Origin: Paenibacillus agricola
Lineage (GTDB): Bacteria; Bacillota; Bacilli; Paenibacillales; NBRC-103111
Direction of reading: 5' to 3'
Length of the DNA: 64,000 bases
Assembly (NCBI RefSeq): GCF_011440305.1
Contig: NZ_JAAOIW010000001.1
Span: forward strand, 744,001-808,000
The position numbers and the translations under genes were made by a program. Shown here piece by piece: positions 1 to 6,403 of this stretch. How positions within the stretch are numbered: position 1 is the first letter of the stretch; each line of letters opens with the position of its first letter. The notes below the pieces were generated by a model. It was not told the DNA's origin. It saw nothing but the letters and a program-made list of their open reading frames with translations, and did no database searches.

Positions 1-582
1 GTGGAAGGTCAGAATCGTTTCAATACCCGCGATACCCGGCATAATGCCCTTGGGACCACCAGAAAATCCAGCAAAAAAATGCGGCTCGATAAACCCGGTA
101 ACGATTCTAAAATCAGCTTCCACATATTCCTTGTTCAAATAGGCGTCACAGCCAAATGAGATTTTGCCCAAATTGACCAATTCGTCTTGATTATGACAAT
201 GGTGATTAATTACCCGATACTTGTCGACAATTTCATCGCCCAGCATCTGTACGAATTCTTCCCGGGTTTGGTCGCGATGCGTCCCTGTGCCATTAATAAT
301 AACGAATTGCCCGGCTGGAACATGTGAAAGCTCCTCAATTAACCAAGGCACCAGCTTTTCGTTAGGCGTGGGGCGCGTAATATCGCTGATTACAATCGCT
401 ACCGTATCCGTTGCCTTGACCATATCCCGCAGGCGGGGCACACCTATCGGCTGCTGTAAAGCTGCCATCACGGCTGCCTTCTCATCCTTAAGACCCTCCA
501 TATGGGAGGGCTCAATGACGGTTGCATGGTCAGGCACCTGGATACGCAATTCAGCTTTTCCATATTGTAAAAAGGTTTCCAC
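1..582 (-). CDS. LarA-like (DUF2088) nickel-dependent racemase family protein, 3' end outside window
   Basis: The minus frame is open from a GTG at 582 to the window edge, giving the first 194 residues. The translation carries ISDITRPTP near residue 65, NGTGTHR about 35 residues later, INHHCHN, and SGGPKGIMPG near the visible end. These match the N-terminal domain of lactate racemase LarA, where the GGxK lysine holds the nickel-pincer cofactor and nearby histidines are catalytic (family knowledge). The GTG is preceded by AAAGG at a usable distance. It lies 29 bases after the dehydrogenase gene at 612-1490 on the same strand, so the two are probably one operon acting on a 2-hydroxy acid. The substrate cannot be read from sequence. 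LarA homologues include racemases and epimerases of several hydroxy acids. Confidence 0.8.
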   Translation of the reverse strand, partial: METFLQYGKAELRIQVPDHATVIEPSHMEGLKDEKAAVMAALQQPIGVPRLRDMVKATDTVAIVISDITRPTPNEKLVPWLIEELSHVPAGQFVIINGTGTHRDQTREEFVQMLGDEIVDKYRVINHHCHNQDELVNLGKISFGCDAYLNKEYVEADFRIVTGFIEPHFFAGFSGGPKGIMPGIAGIETILTFH

Positions 583-611
583 TAGTTATCACGCCTTTAT
601 AATCGTATCCA

Positions 612-1490
612 CTACTCGTAAATTTTATAAAGAGCTTGTGTTCCGCTATTTTCTTCGCCCATCTCTTTCAACTGCTCATACAAAGATTTGGCAAGCTTTA
701 AGCCATGCGTTTGTAAACCCATCTCATCAGCCGCTTCGATCGCGATACCCATATCTTTAATAAAATGCTTCACAAAAAATCCCGGCTCAAAATTGCCATC
801 AATAATTCTTGGTCCCAAATTGCTTAACGACCAGCTTCCAGCAGCACCGGATTCAATGCTTTTAAGTACAGTGGACGGATCAAGTCCAGCCTTTTTGGAA
901 TAAATTAAAGCTTCGCAAACACCCATCATATTCGAGGCAATCGCAATTTGATTGGACATTTTCGTATGCTGTCCTGCTCCTGCTTTCCCTTGGTGGACGA
1001 TATTTTTGCCCATAACCTCAAAGATTGGCTTCATAGCTTCAAATACATCCTGGTCGCCACCAACCATAATGGAAAGCCTTGCTTCTTTGGCACCAACATC
1101 GCCACCGGAGACAGGAGCATCCAACGAATAGCTGCCCACTTTTTTCGCTTCTTCCTCAATTTTTTTAGCCAATGAAGGGCTTGAAGTGGTCATGTCCACG
1201 AAATAGGTACCTGGCTTAGCATTATGGACAACGCCTTGCTCACCCAAGTAAACCTCCTCAACGTCACTCGGAAAACCTACCATAGTGATCACCACATCAA
1301 CCTCGCTAGCTAATGCGGCAGGTGATTCCTGCCAAACAGCTCCCGCTTCCACTAGCTCATCGGTCTTCGATTTGGTTCTGCTGTACACATGAAGCTTATA
1401 CCCTGCTTTAATCAAGTTTTTGACCATGCTTTGTCCCATAACACCCGTACCGATAAAGCCGATAGCGGCATCTTGTTTAATTGAACCCAT
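612..1490 (-). CDS. 3-hydroxyisobutyrate dehydrogenase / tartronate-semialdehyde reductase family (GarR-like)
   Basis: A 292-residue NAD(P)-dependent beta-hydroxyacid dehydrogenase. The Rossmann glycine motif GFIGTGVMG is at residues 11-19, the substrate-binding DAPVSGG follows mid-protein, and the family lysine sits in [11 protein letters not shown]. The frame is open further upstream, but the ATG at 1490 is chosen because AAAGGAGG lies 8 bases before it and homology begins there. The length is normal for the family. It precedes the LarA-like gene by 29 bases, which suggests joint use of a hydroxy acid or aldehyde acid such as tartronate semialdehyde. The exact substrate is an inference. Confidence 0.88.
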   Translation of the reverse strand: MGSIKQDAAIGFIGTGVMGQSMVKNLIKAGYKLHVYSRTKSKTDELVEAGAVWQESPAALASEVDVVITMVGFPSDVEEVYLGEQGVVHNAKPGTYFVDMTTSSPSLAKKIEEEAKKVGSYSLDAPVSGGDVGAKEARLSIMVGGDQDVFEAMKPIFEVMGKNIVHQGKAGAGQHTKMSNQIAIASNMMGVCEALIYSKKAGLDPSTVLKSIESGAAGSWSLSNLGPRIIDGNFEPGFFVKHFIKDMGIAIEAADEMGLQTHGLKLAKSLYEQLKEMGEENSGTQALYKIYE

Positions 1491-1818
1491 TTTCAAATTC
1501 CTCCTTTGATACATCCCATAAATGCTACCCTTACAGTTTAATTGAAGTTCGATAGATATGAAAGCGACATTTCTTGATGTTTCCTCAAGGCAGCTCAAAT
1601 ATCAAAATCCGTCCTAGTCTGACCACAGTTCTTGGCTTAAACCTGCACCCAATATCAATTGCTGTCCAAACGTATATGGGGCAGGCGGCTGACAGAACCA
1701 CTATGATTATAATAAGTGGTTGCAATTTCCGTCTATAATACATTTTTGTACGAAGGGATTTAGTTATGCCTACAGCAAAAAGAACCACTTTCGCGGTTCT
1801 CCTGTCATGGCTCTAATG
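1491..1818. other. Intergenic region upstream of the dehydrogenase gene
   Basis: This 328-base gap should hold the promoter for the minus-strand dehydrogenase/LarA pair. An AT-rich block runs from about 1650 to 1750. A weak cre-like stretch (TGAAAGCGACAT) starts near 1559 but lacks the second half of the palindrome. A 67-residue open frame at 1585-1788 has no homology I recognise and no clear ribosome site, so it is not called. The only other feature seen is the terminator at 1777-1800. Confidence 0.4.
1777..1800 (-). terminator. Rho-independent terminator after the esterase gene
   Basis: Read on the minus strand, AGAACC and GGTTCT pair around an 8-base loop, and a short T run follows. It lies 19 bases past the stop of the esterase gene at 1819. 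Confidence 0.65.
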
Positions 1819-2871
1819 TTAATTCTTATTGGGATCCGCAAGCTTTCTTGCTAACCAATCAAAAGCTAGCCGACCGCTGATTTCATGGCCACCCTCAAAT
1901 ATATCCGATTCGATATTGCCTTCGGCGCCAAGTGAAGTATAAATCTCCTCAAGCTTGGCAATGGTCGTCCTCGTCGCTTCGACAGGAAATAGCGGGTCGT
2001 GGCTGCCCGATTCGATGAATAAAGCGCGCGGTGCAATCAGCCCGATCAATTCCGGCATCTCAGCATGCAGCAATATGCCGGGAATGTAATTATCCAAGCA
2101 ATGGCGGCGTGCCAAGATACTGCTCTCGTACGTATTGCTGTAGCCACAAATAACCGTTGCTAGAATCCGCTTGTCGAGTGCGGCAGATAAGGACGCCACC
2201 ATGCCTCCGCCGGATAAGCCCATGCAGCCAATTCGCGAAGCATCAACCTCGGCTCGCTGAGCCAAATAATCGGCGGCACGGATCGCTTCATGCGCCCTGA
2301 GTCCGGCGATGGTTTTGCCTGCCATAAGCAGCGCAGCAGCAATCGGAAAACATGAGTTTGGCGTGTCTGGATTCTGCGCAATATCCCAGTCAAGCTTCCG
2401 GTCGCCGAAGCCCACAATCTCGGGAGCGATCACGACCAGCCCTCTCCTGCAAAGCTCCAGGGCAAAATGGCGATGGATTCCAGGCTCACCCTGATCCTCG
2501 GAGCCATCCGGGAGCAGCCCGACGACCTGACGGCTGCCATAGCCGTGGCCATGCCATGCGAGCACGGCGGGCAGCGGTAGCTTGCCGCGTTCCTTGGGCA
2601 GCAGCACATAGGCCGGAACCCGCAGGCCGTCCACTGTCGAATACTCGACACGCTCGCGGATCACGTCGCCCAGGTCGGTGCTCTCCAGCACGACCGGATC
2701 AAGCAGCGGTTGATCGCCTGCTCCGTCTCCATAAGAGCCAAGCGTTTGCCGCAGCTTGGCTCGAAGCTGCTCCCTTTTTGCCTCCAAGCTGCCGTGATGG
2801 CCACTGCTGTGATCACGGATTACTTGGGTATCCGCAACTAATTGTTCAAGAAATCGGTCAGGCTTCCAGAT
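1819..2871 (-). CDS. Alpha/beta hydrolase, dienelactone-hydrolase/acetyl-esterase type
   Basis: A predicted cytoplasmic serine esterase of about 350 residues. The nucleophile is in GCMGLSGGG (Ser220 counted from 2871), the acid in SGSHDPLF (Asp292) and the base in EGGHEISG (His329). The oxyanion segment AWHGHG lies near residue 107. No ATG/GTG start fits. A strong AAAAGGAG (2888-2881) sits 9 bases before an in-frame ATC at 2871, and the frame reads well from there (IWKPDRFLEQL). The only conventional in-frame candidate, TTG at 2787, has no ribosome site. I place the start at the ATC with reservation. In the arrangement inferred before the inversion it would be the last gene of the sugar-import operon, fitting deacylation of an imported oligosaccharide. 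Confidence 0.75.
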   Translation of the reverse strand: MWKPDRFLEQLVADTQVIRDHSSGHHGSLEAKREQLRAKLRQTLGSYGDGAGDQPLLDPVVLESTDLGDVIRERVEYSTVDGLRVPAYVLLPKERGKLPLPAVLAWHGHGYGSRQVVGLLPDGSEDQGEPGIHRHFALELCRRGLVVIAPEIVGFGDRKLDWDIAQNPDTPNSCFPIAAALLMAGKTIAGLRAHEAIRAADYLAQRAEVDASRIGCMGLSGGGMVASLSAALDKRILATVICGYSNTYESSILARRHCLDNYIPGILLHAEMPELIGLIAPRALFIESGSHDPLFPVEATRTTIAKLEEIYTSLGAEGNIESDIFEGGHEISGRLAFDWLARKLADPNKN

Positions 2872-2961
2872 AACAGACAGCTCCTTTTATAAATCCATGA
2901 TAGTTCCAGTATGCTGGAAAAGACGTTCATTTCAATGCCCATTGCCATTAAACGTGACTAT

Positions 2962-3325
2962 TTAACCTTTAACCGAACCAAGCAGCGCTCCCTTGGCAAA
3001 ATGCTTTTGCAGGAATGGATACACCAGTAGTACGGGAATCGTAGCCACCACGATAACGGCCATCTTGATCGTTTGGTCCGGCGGAGCCACATAGCTGTCA
3101 CTAAAGCCAGACGTGTCGCCGCTCAGTCCGCTTGCGAGAATCACGATTTGCCGCAAAATAATTTGAATCGGCCATTTGGCATTTTCATTCAAATATAAAA
3201 TGGCCGTCATATACGTATTCCAATACGTAACTGCATAAAATAACGAAATCGTGGCAATCGCTGGCATCGACAACGGGATGACAATTTTGAATAAAATGCC
3301 CCAATCGCTGCAGCCGTCAATTTTA
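2962..3325 (-). pseudogene. 3' half of a YtcP/MalG-type sugar ABC permease, detached from its start
   Basis: The frame codes for the last 120 residues of a carbohydrate ABC permease, starting at KIDGCSDWGILFKIV (second half of the EAA loop) and ending LQKHFAKGALLGSVKG. The intact paralogue in this window (12710-13588) has the same C terminus. There is no start for this frame: immediately upstream on the minus strand is the beginning of another gene (3364-3326), out of frame, ending in TAA at the junction. The missing N-terminal 173 residues are at 6404-6922 on the plus strand. 173 plus 120 gives 293 residues, against 292-294 for the paralogue. No frameshift or stop lies within the fragment, so the break is recent or the join is an assembly artefact. 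Confidence 0.85.
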
Positions 3326-3364
3326 GAAAAGAATCAGCTTCGTCAATAGGCTTTGCTTGTTCAT
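3323..3364 (-). pseudogene. First 13 codons of a membrane AraC-type regulator, cut off by the inversion
   Basis: AAGGAG at 3379-3374 precedes ATG at 3364. The frame reads MNKQSLLTKLILF and meets TAA at the junction. It aligns with the N terminus of the regulator at 21717-23969 (MLKSKYLRRIIIY), which then continues to PVLSLG. The fusion gene at 6404-9205 resumes at residue 174 with GCMLCIVPVLSLG, giving exactly the 7 residues before PVLSLG that the paralogue has. Joined, the two parts give a 773-residue regulator. The stub retains its ribosome site, so a 13-residue peptide may still be made. Confidence 0.75.
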
Positions 3365-3373
3365 GAATGGAAA

Positions 3374-3613
3374 CTCCTTATATCTAGTCTGAAAAGGACT
3401 TGAATTCCATAGTAACAAATACCACTCCCAAGTCCAATAATCATTTTCCAGGAAATAATCATTATATCAGATAAATGAGATCAGAACTGGATTTTTCCTT
3501 GTTAAACCGCTTTCTGCGAGCCTGCCAATCCAATGATTATAGACGTAATTGGCAAGGAGGAATAATCTGAGGACGTAAACGATGTACCTTAAATAAATTG
3601 GAGGTCTATACAA
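3374..3613. promoter_or_regulatory. Divergent control region between regulator start and transport operon
   Basis: The region separates the regulator stub (minus) from the lipoprotein gene (plus), the usual place for the target sites of such a regulator. AATAATCATT occurs twice as a direct repeat, at 3436-3445 and 3454-3463, 18 bases apart. AraC-family proteins commonly bind direct repeats about two helical turns apart, so this is an operator candidate. No convincing -35/-10 pair was fixed by eye. GGAGG at about 3600 serves the lipoprotein gene. Confidence 0.4.
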
Positions 3614-5137
3614 ATGAGAAAAAAACGCGGAATGATGGTTATCGCAGCTGCTTTGTCTTTAACGGTAGCGGCAGGTTGTACACCTAATGCAAGCAAGCCG
3701 GAAACGAGTGGTGCGGCGAATACTCCAGCCCCAGCTGGTCCCTTTAAGTTTACGATGATGGCGGTTTTGCACACAGCAGAGGTGCCTTCGGATACCGTTG
3801 AGAAGCTACTGGAGGAAAAAACGAACACGGACATTAACATTCAATGGGTGCCTGACGGCAGCTACGAAGAGAAAATGAACGCTTCGATGGCAACAGGAAC
3901 ACTTCCACAAGCGGTATATATAAGGAACCAAGCATCACTGCTGCTGTTTAAAGATGCGATCCGCAATAACCAGTTTTGGGAGATAGGTCCGCTGCTTAAG
4001 GATTATCCGAATTTGAACAAGCTCAATCCGACAATCAGTAACAATACTTCGGTAGATGGCAAAATCTATTCGCTTTATCAGGAACGGCCGCTTTCAAGGC
4101 AAGGGGTCATTTACCGCAAGGATTGGGCGGATAGCCTCGGGCTTGCTGCACCCAAAACAACGGAAGACCTTTATAAAATGATGAAAGCTTTCACAGAAAA
4201 TGATCCCGATAAAAATGGAAAAAAAGATACGATTGGTCTAACTGATCGGAATGACCTGCTCTATGGCGCTTTTAAAACCGTTGCTTCCTATTTTGGCACA
4301 CCGAACAATTGGGGTGAAAAGGACGGAAAAATGGCTCCCGAGTTTGTATTTCCGGCTTATATGGACACTTTAAAATATTTTCAAAAGCTGCACAAGGAAG
4401 GTCTAATCAACCAAGACTTCCCGGTTACAAGTAAAAATGACCAAATTAATCTATTCGTCACAGGCAAAGCTGGCGTGTACATCGGCTCGATGGAGGATGT
4501 AATTTCGCTTTACCAGAAAATTGCTCCTGTAAACAAGGATGCCGTACTTGATGTGCAAAACCGTGTGAATGGCCCAGATGGAAAAACAGGTATATGGTCC
4601 ATTCCAGGCTACGGCTCAGCCGTATTATTCCCGAAATCCGCAGTCAAAACCGACAAGGACCTTAAAGCGATTTTAACCTTTTATGATCAATTAATGAGCC
4701 CAGAATTAAGCAACTTCATCAATTTCGGGCTTGATGGCAAGCATTATACCCTGAAGGATGGTAAAGCGGCCGTTGTGGATGATGCCAAGCTGACGGACCG
4801 TGACGTTAAGCCTTACCAAGCACTTATGGTTGGAGGTCCGAGCACTAACGGTATGTATGAGCCGTACTTCTCCTATGATACAAGAACCAAAGCAGGCCAA
4901 CTGGTCATTGATAACAATAAAGTATTGATTAATGATCCGACAGCTCCATTAGATTCCAAAACCTATACAGAAAAAGGCGTAAGGCTGCAGGATATTATTA
5001 AGGATGCCACCTATAACTTTATTATCGGTAAAATTGACGAGGCCGGCTTTCAAAAAGAGGTCGACAGATGGAGAAAAGATGGCGGCGATAAAATCATTGA
5101 GGAATATTCGGCTGCTTTTCAGAAGATTAAGAAATAA
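3614..5137 (+). CDS. Sugar ABC transporter substrate-binding lipoprotein, YtcQ/LplA type
   Basis: A 507-residue extracellular solute-binding protein of family 1. The N terminus has basic residues, a hydrophobic stretch and the lipobox VAAGC, so Cys22 would be lipidated and the protein held on the outer face of the membrane. The body has the features of the large YtcQ/LplA group (DPDKNGKKDTIGLT, RKDWADSLGL). It would bind an oligosaccharide and deliver it to the LplB/YtcP permeases. GGAGG stands 12 bases before the ATG. The LplB gene follows after 232 bases. The gene lies inside the inferred inverted segment and is itself undamaged. Confidence 0.88.
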   Translation: MRKKRGMMVIAAALSLTVAAGCTPNASKPETSGAANTPAPAGPFKFTMMAVLHTAEVPSDTVEKLLEEKTNTDINIQWVPDGSYEEKMNASMATGTLPQAVYIRNQASLLLFKDAIRNNQFWEIGPLLKDYPNLNKLNPTISNNTSVDGKIYSLYQERPLSRQGVIYRKDWADSLGLAAPKTTEDLYKMMKAFTENDPDKNGKKDTIGLTDRNDLLYGAFKTVASYFGTPNNWGEKDGKMAPEFVFPAYMDTLKYFQKLHKEGLINQDFPVTSKNDQINLFVTGKAGVYIGSMEDVISLYQKIAPVNKDAVLDVQNRVNGPDGKTGIWSIPGYGSAVLFPKSAVKTDKDLKAILTFYDQLMSPELSNFINFGLDGKHYTLKDGKAAVVDDAKLTDRDVKPYQALMVGGPSTNGMYEPYFSYDTRTKAGQLVIDNNKVLINDPTAPLDSKTYTEKGVRLQDIIKDATYNFIIGKIDEAGFQKEVDRWRKDGGDKIIEEYSAAFQKIKK

Positions 5138-5369
5138 AGTGAAAAGTAAATAAAGTATTAATGAAGTCAAACAGTTAAGAGCATTCCAGAATCTGTCCGA
5201 GGCTCAGCAAGCCTGCTTAAGTCATAGCTTACCTTACTAGCTTTGCTGGCTCTGCTTCAACGGATCTCGAAACACGTGCTTCGAATCTTGGATCTCGAAC
5301 CTCGAGCTTTCAAGCTTCAAGCCTTGTGCTTCGGACAGCTGATGAATGCTTACAAAGGAGTGAATCAGC

Positions 5370-6323
5370 ATGAGCGAAACTACGCTATCCAACACAGTAA
5401 AAGCCAGGCGCAACTCCAGCTCTACGCTGATGCGGCGAGTTATTAAAAACAGGGCTATATACTTAATGATATTGCCAGGCTTTTTATTTTTTCTTATCTT
5501 CAAATATGTTCCGATGTGGGGGCTGATCATCGCCTTTCAGGATTATAAGCCTTATTTGGGGATGACCGGAAGCCGCTGGGTCGGCATGGAGCATTTTCAA
5601 CGGCTGTTTGAGGATCCGGCATTTTTTCAAATTTTTGCGAACACGCTTATTTTATTTGGGCTCAACCTGCTATTCTTTTTCCCTGTGCCTATCTTATTGG
5701 CGTTGATGCTCAATGAGGTTCGGCATAGTATGTTCAAACGAACGATTCAGACCTTGGTGTATATTCCGCATTTTATGTCATGGGTCATTATCGTATCCAT
5801 CACTTTTGTTATGCTGTCGATGGACAGGGGTATCATTAATGAGCTGTTGGTGGCGGGTGGTTATACGAAAATTAATTTTTTACTAAGCGAGGCGTGGTTT
5901 CGCCCCACCTATATTTTGCAAATTATTTGGCGGGAAGCCGGCTGGGGCACGATTATTTATTTGGCAGCCATGGCAGCCATCGATCCACAGCTATATGAAG
6001 CAGCAAGGATGGACGGGGCTGGGCGGTTTCGCCAGGTGTGGCACATCACCCTACCATCGGTACGAAGTGTAATCGTCATCCTGCTTATTCTAAAAATCGG
6101 CTCTGTGCTTGAGCTCGGATTCGAGCAGGTTTACCTATTGCTCAACTCAGCAAATCGCCAGGTGGCCGAAATTTTTGACACATATGTGTACACCGCCGGC
6201 TTAAAGCAGGGACAATACAGCTTTAGCACAGCCGTCGGATTTTTTAAATCCATCATCGGTCTGGTACTGGTCATGGGTGCCAACCGCTTAGCCAAGAAAA
6301 TCGGCGAGGAAGGGATTTATTAG
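5370..6323 (+). CDS. Sugar ABC transporter permease, LplB type
   Basis: A 317-residue inner-membrane permease with six predicted membrane spans, the first in YLMILPGFLFFLIFKYVP. The EAA loop that contacts the ATPase is LYEAARMDGAGRFRQVW, with LP about 7 residues later. The C terminus (GANRLAKKIGEEGIY) matches the LplB-type permease at 13606-14556. AAAGGAG lies 9 bases before the ATG. Its partner permease should be the gene starting at 6404, but that one is now interrupted, so the complete transporter may not assemble. Confidence 0.88.
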   Translation: MSETTLSNTVKARRNSSSTLMRRVIKNRAIYLMILPGFLFFLIFKYVPMWGLIIAFQDYKPYLGMTGSRWVGMEHFQRLFEDPAFFQIFANTLILFGLNLLFFFPVPILLALMLNEVRHSMFKRTIQTLVYIPHFMSWVIIVSITFVMLSMDRGIINELLVAGGYTKINFLLSEAWFRPTYILQIIWREAGWGTIIYLAAMAAIDPQLYEAARMDGAGRFRQVWHITLPSVRSVIVILLILKIGSVLELGFEQVYLLLNSANRQVAEIFDTYVYTAGLKQGQYSFSTAVGFFKSIIGLVLVMGANRLAKKIGEEGIY

Positions 6324-6403
6324 TTCGACTGCCGTACAGCGTTAAATCAAAAAATCCTTGAACAATAGCAATCAGAGGAACAATCACAAAAGGAGCTGAA
6401 CAC

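Noticed and set aside
1557-1572. cre site upstream of the dehydrogenase gene
   Set aside because: Only the first half (TGAAAGCG) matches; the second half does not form the expected palindrome.
1585-1788. 67-residue minus-strand open frame upstream of the dehydrogenase gene
   Set aside because: No ribosome site, no recognisable homology, and it spans the terminator and promoter area.
5138-5369. Possible structured element between the lipoprotein and LplB genes
   Set aside because: The sequence is rich in CTTCAAGC/CTCGAACC-like words but I could not find a stable hairpin or a gene. Nothing is called.
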